A stretch of 64,000 nucleotides of DNA from Mesohalobacter salilacus (GCA_003931895.1 RRZV01000017.1:1-64000); one strand, 5' to 3'. Positions 35,165-44,878 are shown, counted from the first letter of the stretch. Numbers and translations are program-made. The notes: a model not told the origin generated them from the sequence alone.

Positions 35165-35641
35165 ATGAGTAAGATTTCGTATTACACTGAAGAAGGATTG
35201 AAAAAACTGAAGAAAGAGCTAGACCAACTCCGAGATGTTGAGCGCCCAAAAGCCTCACAAGCCATTGCTGACGCCAGAGATAAAGGCGACTTAAGTGAAA
35301 ACGCAGAATACGACGCCGCCAAAGAAGCCCAAGGCATGCTAGAAATGCAAATTGCTAAATTAGAAGAAGTCGTTGCAAGTGCCCGTGTCATTGACGAGTC
35401 TCAACTCGATACTTCCAAAGTGTTGATTCACAGTAATGTAAAAATAAAAAATAAAGCCAACAACCAGACCATAACCTACAAACTCGTTGCCCAAAGCGAA
35501 GCCGATTTAAAATCAGGTAAAATCTCAGTGGACTCCCCTATCGGCAAAGGTCTACTCGGCAAAAAAGCTGGTGACACCGCAAAAGTTACCGTACCCAATG
35601 GCGAAATAGAATTTGAAGTCCTAGAAGTCAGTCGGGATTAA
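35165..35641 (+). CDS. greA: transcription elongation factor GreA
   Basis: GreA stimulates RNA polymerase to cleave backtracked transcripts. The 158-residue protein has normal length: an N-terminal coiled coil with the acidic tip signature ARDKGDLSENAEYDAAKEAQG (residues 38-58, cited as the D-x-SENAEY motif) and a C-terminal FKBP-like domain (about 80-158) with SPIGKGLLGKKAGD and VTVPNGEIEFEVLEV. The ATG at 35165 is the only sensible start. A terminator-like hairpin precedes it in the leader, and a complex structured element follows the stop. Confidence 0.96.
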   Translation: MSKISYYTEEGLKKLKKELDQLRDVERPKASQAIADARDKGDLSENAEYDAAKEAQGMLEMQIAKLEEVVASARVIDESQLDTSKVLIHSNVKIKNKANNQTITYKLVAQSEADLKSGKISVDSPIGKGLLGKKAGDTAKVTVPNGEIEFEVLEVSRD

Positions 35642-35659
35642 TTGTTTAAGAAGCAGAAA

Positions 35660-35784
35660 CCCGCTATCCGTTTCAATCTGTTTATGCCTTTACACAATAC
35701 CTGCTATTTTGCGGGCTTCTAAAGTCGCCCTTAAAATGCTGTATTGTAGCAAAGCCAAAGCACAGGATTTTCACTCCTATCGGG
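35660..35784 (+). ncRNA. structured intergenic element after greA (dispersed repeat or ncRNA candidate)
   Basis: The 275 bp gap between greA and the helicase gene is non-coding. Within it, nested complementary pairs line up symmetrically: CCCG (660-663) with CGGG (781-784), TA with TA, AATC (675-678) with GATT (766-769), ACAATAC (694-700) with GTATTGT (741-747), ATTTT (706-710) with AAAAT (733-737), GGGC (713-716) with GCCC (727-730), all offset by 35000. The result is one 125-base hairpin with internal loops. I recall similar CCCGCTATCCG...TATCGGGGCTA elements recurring between genes in flavobacterial genomes, which suggests a dispersed structured repeat. Not a known Rfam class that I can name. 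Confidence 0.55.
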
Positions 35785-35916
35785 GCTAGAATAGGAATTT
35801 TGTTTTTTTATTGAGCTACAAAATGCTAATTAAGATTTAATTGAATTTTAGATAAAGTAAAATATTTAAAGATTTGTTGAAGCAAGCCTTTAGTTTTTTC
35901 GTTTTACTTTAGCAAA

Positions 35917-38346
35917 ATGCCATTAGATTATACTTCTTTTTCAAATTGGTTTACCTCAAAAAATTGGCAAGTTTTCGATTTTCAAAAACAAACTTGGCAT
36001 GCCTATTCAAAAGGTAAAAGTGGACTTCTAAACGCGCCAACAGGTAGTGGAAAAACCTATGCGTTGTGGGTGCCTATTCTCGCAGAAATCTCTCAGCAAA
36101 CCGAAAGTCAAAAAGGATTAAAAGCTATTTGGATTACACCTTTACGGGCTTTGGCAATCGATATCAAATCATCTGCCGAAAAACTCATTGAAGATTTAAA
36201 TTTAAACATTAGCGTTGGCATAAGAAACGGCGATACATCTCCAAAAGAACGTCAAAGCCAAAAACGACAAATGCCTAACTTGCTCATCACTACACCTGAG
36301 AGCTTACATTTGCTCTTGGCCACAAAAAACTATCCCAAAATTTTCAACGGCTGTATAGCAATTGTAGCTGATGAATGGCACGAATTATTGGGCACTAAGC
36401 GCGGCGTTTTGGTGGAGCTGGCTTTGTCTCGACTTAAAAGTATTGCAGCACCAAAAATTTGGGGAATTTCTGCAACAATAGGTAATCTAAACCAAGCTAT
36501 GGATGTTCTTTTAGGTGAAGATTCACATGTTTTTGAGACTGCAATGATTAAGGCTAATGTTAAAAAGGATATTGAAGTCAAAAGTATTTTGCCAAAAACT
36601 ATGGATAAGTTTCCTTGGCGTGGACATTTAGGTTTACAGCTTCTGGAAGAAATCATTCCTATTATCAAAACATCTAAAAGCACTTTAATTTTCACCAACA
36701 CACGGGCGCAATGTGAAATTTGGTTTCAAAAACTATTAGAAAAGCACCCAGAATTTGCTGGCGACTTGGCTATGCACCACGGCAGTATTGATAAACAAAC
36801 CCGACTTTGGGTAGAAAATGCTTTGCGAGAACATCAACTCAAAGCAGTGGTTTGCACATCGAGTTTAGATTTAGGGGTTGATTTTGCCCCTGTCGAAACC
36901 ATCATTCAAATCGGTGGGCCAAAAGGTGTGGCCAGGTTTATGCAGCGCGCAGGCAGAAGTGGTCATCGCCCAGGCGATAAAAGCCTAATTTACTTTTTAC
37001 CAACACATGCCATTGAACTGATTGAAGCCCTAGCTCTTCAAAATGCTGTAAAAAACAAAACGGTAGAAGAGCGTTTACCTCATCTTAATTCTTACGATGT
37101 ATTAGTGCAGTATTTAACCACTTTAGCCATTTCAGAAGGCTTCGATTCTGAACAAATTTATAAAGAAGTTAAGTCTACATTTTGTTTTCAAGACCTCGAT
37201 GAGAATATTTGGCAGTGGGCTTTAGATTTTATTACCACTGGAGGAAGTTCTTTAGAAAATTATACAGATTTTCACAAAGTAGTTTTAGATGATGATGGCT
37301 TGTATAAAGTCAAAAACAAAGGCGTAGCCATGAGGCACCGATTACAAATTGGCAGTATTGTGAGTGATGCGATTTTAAAAGTGAAATACCTCTCGGGAAA
37401 ATTTGTTGGCAGTATAGAAGAATGGTTTATTTCTAAGCTCAACCCTGGTGATGCGTTTACGTTTGCGGGGAAAACTTTAGAGCTAATTCGCATTAAACAT
37501 ATGGAAGTTTATGTGCGAAAATCAAAAGCTAAAAATGCTAAAGTGCCAAGCTGGATGGGTGGTCGGTTAAGTCTGTCTTCTCAAATGAGTGAAGGTTTAC
37601 GCCAAGAGCTTTACCAGTTAAAAAACAAAACCCATTCACCAGAATATCAAAGCTTAAAACCCATTTTAGAGCAGCAACAAGTAGAATCTATTATCCCCGA
37701 TGCAAATGAGTTTCTCACCGAAATTTTTGAAACCCGTGATGGGATTCATCATGTATTTTATCCTTTTGAAGGCCGTTTTGTTCATGAAGCCATGGCGAGT
37801 TTAGTGGCCTATCGCATTAGTTTACAGCAACCTATAAGTTTTTCGTTGGCGTTTAATGACTATGGTTTTGAACTCTTAACCGACAAAACCATCGACTTAA
37901 AAGTCATACAAAATCGATGCGTTTGGCAAGTCCAAAACGTCAACACTGACTTATATAAAAGTCTAAATGCTACCGAAATGGCAAGACGAAAGTTTAGAGA
38001 TATAGCCGTTATTTCAGGCTTAGTGTTTTCGGGTTATCCTGGTAAAGTGATTAAATCTAAGCACTTACAGTCGGGTTCGCAATTGATTTTTGAAGTGTTT
38101 AGAGATTACGAACCAGACAACCCTTTATTTCTACAAGCCTATCGGGAAACCTTTGAATACAGCCTGGAAGAAGGGCGACTGCTCAAAGCTTTAGAACGTA
38201 TAAACCAACAAAATTTTGTGGTAAGAAGTTGTCAACAACCTACGCCACTATCTTTCCCCATCATCACCGATAGACTACGTGAAAAGTTATCTTCAGAAAA
38301 ACTAGAAGACAGAATACAACGGATGATTAAACAAATGCGGAAATGA
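35917..38346 (+). CDS. ligase-associated Lhr-like DEXH-box helicase
   Basis: An 809-residue superfamily 2 helicase of the Lhr type. Walker A is APTGSGKT (residues 40-47); motif II is DEWH (VADEWHELLG near 150); helicase C motifs include TSSLDLGVDFAPVE and QRAGRSGHRPGD (near 340-355). The long C-terminal region matches the Lhr winged-helix/beta-barrel part. Such helicases usually lie next to an ATP-dependent DNA ligase and a PdeM-type metallophosphoesterase in a DNA-repair cluster. Neither partner is adjacent here: greA is upstream and an unrelated nuclease lies convergent downstream. Confidence 0.9.
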   Translation: MPLDYTSFSNWFTSKNWQVFDFQKQTWHAYSKGKSGLLNAPTGSGKTYALWVPILAEISQQTESQKGLKAIWITPLRALAIDIKSSAEKLIEDLNLNISVGIRNGDTSPKERQSQKRQMPNLLITTPESLHLLLATKNYPKIFNGCIAIVADEWHELLGTKRGVLVELALSRLKSIAAPKIWGISATIGNLNQAMDVLLGEDSHVFETAMIKANVKKDIEVKSILPKTMDKFPWRGHLGLQLLEEIIPIIKTSKSTLIFTNTRAQCEIWFQKLLEKHPEFAGDLAMHHGSIDKQTRLWVENALREHQLKAVVCTSSLDLGVDFAPVETIIQIGGPKGVARFMQRAGRSGHRPGDKSLIYFLPTHAIELIEALALQNAVKNKTVEERLPHLNSYDVLVQYLTTLAISEGFDSEQIYKEVKSTFCFQDLDENIWQWALDFITTGGSSLENYTDFHKVVLDDDGLYKVKNKGVAMRHRLQIGSIVSDAILKVKYLSGKFVGSIEEWFISKLNPGDAFTFAGKTLELIRIKHMEVYVRKSKAKNAKVPSWMGGRLSLSSQMSEGLRQELYQLKNKTHSPEYQSLKPILEQQQVESIIPDANEFLTEIFETRDGIHHVFYPFEGRFVHEAMASLVAYRISLQQPISFSLAFNDYGFELLTDKTIDLKVIQNRCVWQVQNVNTDLYKSLNATEMARRKFRDIAVISGLVFSGYPGKVIKSKHLQSGSQLIFEVFRDYEPDNPLFLQAYRETFEYSLEEGRLLKALERINQQNFVVRSCQQPTPLSFPIITDRLREKLSSEKLEDRIQRMIKQMRK

Positions 38347-38356
38347 TAAAAATTTA

Positions 38357-38388
38357 TTTACAGTTTACAGTAAACTGTAAACTGTAAA
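38357..38388. terminator. 32 bp near-perfect palindrome between convergent genes
   Basis: Arms TTTACAGTTTACAG and CTGTAAACTGTAAA (14 bp, perfect) around a 4-base loop, between the convergent helicase and nuclease genes. It most likely works as a bidirectional terminator, though T-runs are short; the internal CAGTTTA repetition also resembles small dispersed palindromes. Confidence 0.6.
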
Positions 38389-38421
38389 CCAATACTTAAT
38401 TAAGTGGTAAATTGAGATTAA

Positions 38422-39492
38422 CTATTTCTCTACCTCAATTTCTCTAATCAAATACACAAAAACAGGGAAATGGTCGCTATAGCCACCAGAAAATCCACCG
38501 CCAGAAAAACTTCTGTAAGGATAACCTTTCCAACGACCTCTTGGGTTTTGCAAAAACGTAGGTGCATATATACCAGACTTAAAATATCTAAATTCTGAAT
38601 AATCTTTATCATTAATAAGCGGATCTGTAAAGAAAATTTGATCAAAAATATCCCAACTGCCACGATAAGCAATAGTCCCGCCACCTTTTTTTCGGATTTC
38701 TTCATAAGGATTATAAAGCTCTTTCAAACCAACTTCCTCCTTATCAAATTTAGCGCCTACCACTTCAGAAATACTTTTATTATAAGGCCCGTCATTAAAA
38801 TCACCCATGACCATAATTTTTGCGTATGGGTCAATTACTTGAAGGGAGTCAATCGCATTTTTAGCCACTTTTGCGGCAGCAACACGTCCAGGCTCAGAAC
38901 GCTTTTGACCACCGCTTCGAGATGGCCAGTGGTTGACAATAAAATGAAAATCTTCGCCTCTTAATTTGCCAGAGACTACAAGTACGTCTCTAGTTTCATT
39001 ACGGTCAGATTTGTCGTTGTTTTTATAAATTAAAACTTCGTGGGCTACAGAGTTTGTAGGAATGAACATTCCTTTTTGATAGAGTAATCCCGTGTCAATA
39101 CTTCTTTCATCTGGCGATTCGTGATGGACCACGCCATAGTTATAAGGCCTTAACCGCGAGTGGTTGACCAAATCGAGAAGTACATCTTCATTTTCAACCT
39201 CACAAACACCAACAACAGCTGGAGGCATTCCTGTAAAATCAGTACCAATTTTAGAAATCACTTTAGCCATATTGGCAATTTTCTTTTTATAAACATCTGG
39301 GCGCACCGCTGAGTCCATTTCCATAATTGGAGAGCGCTCGTCAAATTTATTAGGGTCGTTTTCAACATCAAATAAGTTTTCTAAATTATAAAATGCTACA
39401 GTTGCAACCCTATACTTTTGGTCTTGAGACCAAGAGCTAAAACTGGACAAAAAAAGAAGTAGTACTACAAAGGAAATTGTGTTTCTAAACAT
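38422..39492 (-). CDS. secreted endonuclease/exonuclease/phosphatase-family nuclease
   Basis: A 356-residue protein with a signal peptide (cleavage near SSWSQDQ, residue 22). The DNase I-like catalytic set is complete: FYNLENLFD (about 33-41), VCEVENED (metal-binding Glu near 97), NHWPSRSGG (His near 188), VMGDFND (near 228) and SDHFPV near the C terminus. Such exported nucleases degrade extracellular DNA to release nucleotides or phosphate. The gene is divergent from a TonB receptor and DUF5689 lipoprotein, a grouping consistent with nucleic acid scavenging. Confidence 0.9.
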   Translation of the reverse strand: MFRNTISFVVLLLFLSSFSSWSQDQKYRVATVAFYNLENLFDVENDPNKFDERSPIMEMDSAVRPDVYKKKIANMAKVISKIGTDFTGMPPAVVGVCEVENEDVLLDLVNHSRLRPYNYGVVHHESPDERSIDTGLLYQKGMFIPTNSVAHEVLIYKNNDKSDRNETRDVLVVSGKLRGEDFHFIVNHWPSRSGGQKRSEPGRVAAAKVAKNAIDSLQVIDPYAKIMVMGDFNDGPYNKSISEVVGAKFDKEEVGLKELYNPYEEIRKKGGGTIAYRGSWDIFDQIFFTDPLINDKDYSEFRYFKSGIYAPTFLQNPRGRWKGYPYRSFSGGGFSGGYSDHFPVFVYLIREIEVEK

Positions 39493-39613
39493 AAAATATT
39501 ATTTAATCGTAAATTTTCGGGTTCAAAAATAGTCAATAAATAAATATTAAATACATTTGCACCAAAATCATAATAATTTCTTAAAGAGATTGGTCTCATA
39601 TAACATATCTACA

Positions 39614-42466
39614 ATGAATAAATCAATTTTTCTTTCTTTATTTCTACTTTTTTCGGGCCTAGTATTTAGTCAACAGACTGTGGTAACTGGTGTTATTGTC
39701 CAAGACGCAGACGAACAACCCATTCCCGATGTAGATTTAAGCATAGAAGGTGCAGTCCTCAAAACATCAACTAACAATAAAGGGGTTTTTAAATTTGACA
39801 ACCCAGAATTGCCTCTTGGTGAGCAGGTCTTGTTGGTCGATAAAGAAGGCTATGTGTCTAAACGCTACCCAATTATTATCAATGAAGGGGAAACCTTAGA
39901 TTTAGGAACTTTATACTTAAAAGTTGATATTAGCGAAGAAACTGAACAAATCGGTGTTATTAGTTTATCAGATAATGAACTAGCAGGAGATGACAATGTG
40001 CTTTTTAATGTCTCTGGTTTGTTACAATCTACTAGAGACGTCTTTTTAAGAGCAGCTGCTTTTGACTTTAGTGCTACGTTTTTCAATCCACGGGGTTACG
40101 ACAATGCTCGTGGTAAAGTCTTGATTAATGGGATGGAAATGAACAAATTTTCTACAGGACGACCACAATGGACTCAATGGGGTGGTTTAAATGATATTCA
40201 GCGAAACAGAACTTTGAGTATGAATACGCACGCCAATGAATTTCAATTTGGAGATTTAGCTGGTACAACCAATATTGATATGAGAGCTTCTGGCCAACGT
40301 AAAGGTGGTCGTGTGTCTTATGCGTCATCAAATCGTTCATATCAAGGTAGAGTGATGGGAAGTTATAACTCTGGTATTTTGTCTGGAGGTTGGTCTTATT
40401 CTGTATTGATGTCAAGACGTTTTGGAGATGAAGGTTTTCAAGACGCAACTTTATATGATGCTAACTCCTTTTCCGCTTCAGTTGAAAAACAATTTAACGA
40501 CAAGCACAGCTTAAACTTTACAGGGTTTTACACACCAAACCGAAGAGGCTTGTCTAACGCTATAACCCGAGAAGTTGAAGACTTAAAAGGTCGCCGATAC
40601 AACCCAGAATGGGGTTACCAAAATGGTGAAAAACGAAACGTAAGAATCAGAACCATTGAACAACCTGTGTTTATGTTAAATCATTATTGGGATATCAATG
40701 AAAATATTTCTTTAAACACTAACGCAGGCTACCAATTTGGAACGCTCGGAACAACCCGTGTTGATAACGGTGGAACGCGAAGAGTTCAAGGCCCAAACGG
40801 TGAGGACACTTTCATCGGTGGGGCTCGAAATCCTTCTCCAGTATATTGGCAGAGTTTACCGAGTTTCTTTTTACAAGATCCAAACCCAACAACCACAGAC
40901 TTAGCTAATGCTTTTACAGCTCAACAAGCCTTTTTAGAAGATGGACAGTTTGATTGGGATGCCGTTTACGAAGCTAATTTAAACAACGCTGTTAATGGTG
41001 GCAATTCAACTTACATCCTTAAAGAGGATTTGGTTGATGATGATATGTTTCAGTTTAATTCCATTTTAAATGCCAAGCTTAATGAAAAAATTACTTTAAA
41101 CGCTAGTGTGGATTACCGTTCTTTAAACAGCGAAAACTATGCAGAAGTTGCTGATTTACTTGGTGGTCAACAGTTTTTAGACGTCGACTTCTTTGCAGAT
41201 GAAAGCACCCAAGCCATTGGTGATGCTGTTGACGTAGCTCAATCTGACTTAAGAAACCCTAACCGTTTAGTTGTTGAAGGTGATCGTTACGAATATAATT
41301 ATGAAGTAGATGTGGAGGAATACAACGCTTTTGCTCAAGCACAGTTTCAATATGACTGGGTTGATTTTTATGTGGCAGGTAAATTTGGACAAACCACATA
41401 CCAAAGAACAGGTTTGTTTGAAAATGGGTATTATCCTGGTGAACAATCCTTTGGTGAAGGCGAAGAACTTGAATTTGATAACCTCGCAGCAAAACTTGGT
41501 GGCGTATTTAAAATTAAAGGCGGTCATTACATTGATGTCAATGCAGCATACATAGAAAAAGCCCCAACTTTAAGAAATTCTTACAGCAACCCCAGACAAA
41601 ACCACATGATTGTTGAAGACCTTAAAGAAGTGTTGTCAACCTCAGCCGATTTAAGTTATATCTACCGATCGCCTATTATTCAAGCGAGATTAACTGGTTA
41701 TTATGCCAAAATAGAAGATGAAACTAATGTTGGCTTTTACTTTACAGAAGACCTTACAGGTTTTAATTCAGACAATGCCAGTGCATTTGTTCAAGAAGTG
41801 ATGTCTGGCATAGACCGTCAACATCTTGGTGCTGAACTTGGAATTGAAGCCCAAGTCACGCCAACCATAAAACTTAAAGCTGCTGGGGCTTGGGGTCAAC
41901 ATACCTATGATAGCAACCCTAATTTATACTTGACCAGCCAAGATTTTGGTACTCAAAAAATCCGTTTTGGCGACGGTAAAACAGCACTAAAGGATTTAAA
42001 AGTCCCAGGCGGACCACAACAAGCCTACCAACTTGGTTTTGAATACCGAGACCCTAATTTTTGGAATATCGGAATTACGTCAAACTACTACTCTAACGCT
42101 TATGTGAGCCCAAGTGGTTTAGTACGTTCAGATAACTTTAGATTAGATTTAGACGGTCAGGAGTTTGCAAACTTTGACCCAGACATTGCTAGACAAACTT
42201 TAAAACAAGAAGAATTTGAAGACTACTTCTTGTTTAATGCCATAGGTGGTAAATCCTGGAAAGTTGGTGACTATTTTGTTGGATTCTTTGCTGTGATTAA
42301 CAATATATTTGGCGAAGATTACATCACAGGTGGCTTTGAACAATCACGACGAGCCAATTTCCAAAACCGAACTGAAGACCTTAATCGCGATACACCATTA
42401 TTTGGTAACCGCTACTTCTTTGGCCGAGGTACGACCTATTACTTAAATTTTTATGTTAGATTTTAA
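39614..42466 (+). CDS. TonB-dependent outer-membrane receptor with carboxypeptidase-like domain
   Basis: A 950-residue receptor. I chose the ATG at 39614 because a signal peptide (MNKSIFLSLFLLFSGLVFSQ) starts there; the frame extends 19 codons upstream without signal-like sequence. Residues 20-105 are a carboxypeptidase-regulatory-like Ig domain (VVTGVIVQDADEQPIPDVDLS in part). A plug domain follows (NVSGLLQSTRDVFLRAAAF near 125), then a 22-stranded barrel rich in aromatic strands, ending YYLNFYVRF. The N-terminal DUF and size match SusC-like transporters without a SusD partner; the next gene is a DUF5689 lipoprotein. A TACATTTG -7 element lies at 39552-39559. Confidence 0.92.
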   Translation: MNKSIFLSLFLLFSGLVFSQQTVVTGVIVQDADEQPIPDVDLSIEGAVLKTSTNNKGVFKFDNPELPLGEQVLLVDKEGYVSKRYPIIINEGETLDLGTLYLKVDISEETEQIGVISLSDNELAGDDNVLFNVSGLLQSTRDVFLRAAAFDFSATFFNPRGYDNARGKVLINGMEMNKFSTGRPQWTQWGGLNDIQRNRTLSMNTHANEFQFGDLAGTTNIDMRASGQRKGGRVSYASSNRSYQGRVMGSYNSGILSGGWSYSVLMSRRFGDEGFQDATLYDANSFSASVEKQFNDKHSLNFTGFYTPNRRGLSNAITREVEDLKGRRYNPEWGYQNGEKRNVRIRTIEQPVFMLNHYWDINENISLNTNAGYQFGTLGTTRVDNGGTRRVQGPNGEDTFIGGARNPSPVYWQSLPSFFLQDPNPTTTDLANAFTAQQAFLEDGQFDWDAVYEANLNNAVNGGNSTYILKEDLVDDDMFQFNSILNAKLNEKITLNASVDYRSLNSENYAEVADLLGGQQFLDVDFFADESTQAIGDAVDVAQSDLRNPNRLVVEGDRYEYNYEVDVEEYNAFAQAQFQYDWVDFYVAGKFGQTTYQRTGLFENGYYPGEQSFGEGEELEFDNLAAKLGGVFKIKGGHYIDVNAAYIEKAPTLRNSYSNPRQNHMIVEDLKEVLSTSADLSYIYRSPIIQARLTGYYAKIEDETNVGFYFTEDLTGFNSDNASAFVQEVMSGIDRQHLGAELGIEAQVTPTIKLKAAGAWGQHTYDSNPNLYLTSQDFGTQKIRFGDGKTALKDLKVPGGPQQAYQLGFEYRDPNFWNIGITSNYYSNAYVSPSGLVRSDNFRLDLDGQEFANFDPDIARQTLKQEEFEDYFLFNAIGGKSWKVGDYFVGFFAVINNIFGEDYITGGFEQSRRANFQNRTEDLNRDTPLFGNRYFFGRGTTYYLNFYVRF

Positions 42467-42504
42467 ACTTAACTTTATACTTAGAACAAATTAATAATAC
42501 AACA

Positions 42505-43884
42505 ATGAAAACAATTTCTTTTAAACTTACATTTTTATTAATCTTAGCTCTTGGGTTAATAACAACCTCGTGTGTTGAAGATGATGATTTTGCTATACCA
42601 GATGTGACTGTAACAGATCCTGAAATAGATGGTGAATTGGTTAGTATAAGTTCTATTCTTGGGACTATTGAGCAAAACCAAGGCGAAAACTTTACCATAG
42701 AAAGTAATATATACGTAGAAGGCTACGTGATTTCTTCTGATGAAGGGGGCAACTTTTTTGAAGAACTCATCATCCAAGATAAACCTGAAAACCCAACTGC
42801 TGGAATAAGAATTTCTGTTAACGTCAATCCTTTGTTTACAAAATACAACTTTGGACGCAAAGTCTTTGTTAAATTAGAAGGGCTTACAGTAGGTATTACA
42901 AACGGTGTTGGTGCCATAGGAACTGTAGATGGTAACCGAATTGGCCAAATTCAAGAAAGTCAAGCTGAAGATGTGATTTTAAGAACGTCTGAAACTGCTG
43001 AAATTGTGCCTTTACCAGTATCGATCTCTGATTTTTCTAATGACTTAGAAAATTTATATGTTGAATTGAGCAACGTACAATTCCCTAGAAGCAGTGTTCT
43101 AGTTGATGAACCACTAACGTTCGCAGCTGAACCTGAAGATGAATTTGATGGCGAGCGTGTTCTAGAGAGTTGCGACTCAGGAAATACTACTATTGTGAGC
43201 ACCAGTACGTTTTCAGATTTTAGGTTTTTAACTTTGCCGTCTCAAGCAGGAAGTATGGCAGGCGTATTATCTAGAGACTTTTTTGATGATTTTTACATAT
43301 TTGCATTAAACACTACAGAAACTATCAATTTTGATCAAGAACGTTGTGATCCAGACTTGCTATTCTGTGATGGTCCAAGTGGAGGTAGTACTACAATTTT
43401 TGAAGAAGATTTTGAAGTTAGCAGTATTAGCAACTTAACTGGCTGGACTAATGTGAATGTTTCTGGAGGCAACTTAGATTACATTATTGGTTCATTTAGT
43501 GGAGATTCTTATGCACAAATTTCAGGCTTTAACTCTGGCGAAACGGATTCAGAGGCTTGGTTAGTGACACCACAAATTGACTTGTCTACTACAGTTGAAG
43601 AAGATTTAAGTATGGAAATCCAAACCAACTTTGATAATGGTAATATCTTAGCTATTTTTATTACTGATAATTTTACTGGAGATCCAACTACCACGGAGTG
43701 GACACAACTTGATCTCGAAATCCCAAGTGGTCCTGGAAGTGGATTTGGTAGTTTTGAACCAGTTGGTCCAACTAATATCAGTTGTGCTGGTGAAAATGTT
43801 TGGATTGGTTTCCGTTACATCAGTACAGACCCTGATGCCACAACGCGTTATCACATTGACGACTTAACTATTACAGGAAACTAA
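42505..43884 (+). CDS. DUF5689 lipoprotein with C-terminal choice-of-anchor J domain
   Basis: A 459-residue lipoprotein (lipobox ending at C23, ITTSCVEDD). Residues about 45-260 match DUF5689 (VEGYVISSDEGGNFFEELIIQD, RISVNVNPLFTKYNFGRKVFV in part). Residues about 300-455 are a beta-sandwich of the choice-of-anchor J type (FEEDFEVSSISNLTGW, ...DSEAWLVTPQIDLS). This family pairs with TonB receptors and is thought to act as the surface ligand-binding partner, in place of SusD. It starts 38 bp after the receptor gene and is followed by a strong terminator. Confidence 0.88.
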   Translation: MKTISFKLTFLLILALGLITTSCVEDDDFAIPDVTVTDPEIDGELVSISSILGTIEQNQGENFTIESNIYVEGYVISSDEGGNFFEELIIQDKPENPTAGIRISVNVNPLFTKYNFGRKVFVKLEGLTVGITNGVGAIGTVDGNRIGQIQESQAEDVILRTSETAEIVPLPVSISDFSNDLENLYVELSNVQFPRSSVLVDEPLTFAAEPEDEFDGERVLESCDSGNTTIVSTSTFSDFRFLTLPSQAGSMAGVLSRDFFDDFYIFALNTTETINFDQERCDPDLLFCDGPSGGSTTIFEEDFEVSSISNLTGWTNVNVSGGNLDYIIGSFSGDSYAQISGFNSGETDSEAWLVTPQIDLSTTVEEDLSMEIQTNFDNGNILAIFITDNFTGDPTTTEWTQLDLEIPSGPGSGFGSFEPVGPTNISCAGENVWIGFRYISTDPDATTRYHIDDLTITGN

Positions 43885-43910
43885 GAAAAAATTAGATTTT
43901 TAAAATTTTC

Positions 43911-43946
43911 AAACCTGTCAGTTTTCTAAAACTGACAGGTTTTTTG
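43911..43946 (+). terminator. intrinsic terminator after the TonB/DUF5689 operon
   Basis: AAACCTGTCAGTTTT pairs with AAACTGACAGGTTT (about 14 bp, 3-base loop) and is followed by a T-run. Confidence 0.9.
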
Positions 43947-43972
43947 TGTATATATTTTTGTAATTTTAAAGA

Positions 43973-44836
43973 ATGAAACAAAATTTTTCTAGAATCATTC
44001 AAGGTTGTATGACTTGGGGTATTTGGGGCAAAAACTTCAATACTTCAGAGATGACAAAACGTATTTCAGAAAATGTAGATATAGGGGTTACCACCTTTGA
44101 CCATGCTGATATTTATGGCAACTATACTACAGAAGAAGCTTTTGGTCAAGCTTTTCAACAAAGTCAAATCAGTAGAGAAAAAATTCAACTCATTAGCAAA
44201 TGTGGTATTCAACTGATTAATGAGAAACGAAACACTTACGTCAAACATTATAATTTTGATTCTTCCTATATCATAAAACAAGCCGAACAATCGCTTAAAA
44301 ATTTAAAAACAGATTATCTTGATTTGTTTTTGCTTCATAGACCTAGTCCATTGATGCAAAATGATGAAATCTTAGAAGCGATGACTCAACTCAAAAGCCA
44401 AGGTAAAATCAAAGCCTTTGGTGTGTCCAATTTTACACCACAACAAATCGACTATTTAAGTCAACACATAGAAGTTTCAGCTAATCAAATTGAATGTTCG
44501 TTAACGCATACAAAGCCTATTGATGATGAGACATTGCTTTATCATCAACAAAACGACATCACAACAATGGCGTGGTCACCATTAGGAGAAAGTTTAAAAC
44601 TTGGAGAGAATTCTGTGTTAAAGCAAAACCTCAACAAACTTTCAAAACAATATGATTGCTCGGTTTCTCAATTGGTTTTGACTTGGCTACTCCATCATCC
44701 TGCTCAAATATATCCTGTTATTGGTACAACAAACCCAGAACGGGTCAAAGCGGCTTTAGGCAGTCTCGATATTAAATTAAAGTATCAAGATTGGTTTGTG
44801 TTATATGAAGCTTCACGAGGTCATGAAGTCGATTAA
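43973..44836 (+). CDS. aldo/keto reductase, YdhF-like
   Basis: A 287-residue NADPH-dependent oxidoreductase with the AKR catalytic tetrad: D43 and Y48 in TFDHADIYGN, K76 in LISKCGI and H122 in LFLLHRPSP. The substrate-side ISVGSNFT-like strand reads AFGVSNFTP near 155, and the cofactor region includes PVIGTTNPERVKAAL near 255. The substrate is unknown; the family reduces many carbonyls. The gene starts 27 bp after the upstream terminator and ends with no clear terminator before the next gene. Confidence 0.9.
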   Translation: MKQNFSRIIQGCMTWGIWGKNFNTSEMTKRISENVDIGVTTFDHADIYGNYTTEEAFGQAFQQSQISREKIQLISKCGIQLINEKRNTYVKHYNFDSSYIIKQAEQSLKNLKTDYLDLFLLHRPSPLMQNDEILEAMTQLKSQGKIKAFGVSNFTPQQIDYLSQHIEVSANQIECSLTHTKPIDDETLLYHQQNDITTMAWSPLGESLKLGENSVLKQNLNKLSKQYDCSVSQLVLTWLLHHPAQIYPVIGTTNPERVKAALGSLDIKLKYQDWFVLYEASRGHEVD

Positions 44837-44878
44837 TTTTTTTTATAAGCACGTTGAAAGAATTTAAAAACTTATTAA

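Noticed and set aside
38357-38388. Palindrome between helicase and nuclease as a mobile element
   Set aside because: It lies exactly between two convergent genes, where a bidirectional terminator is expected; no target duplication is seen.
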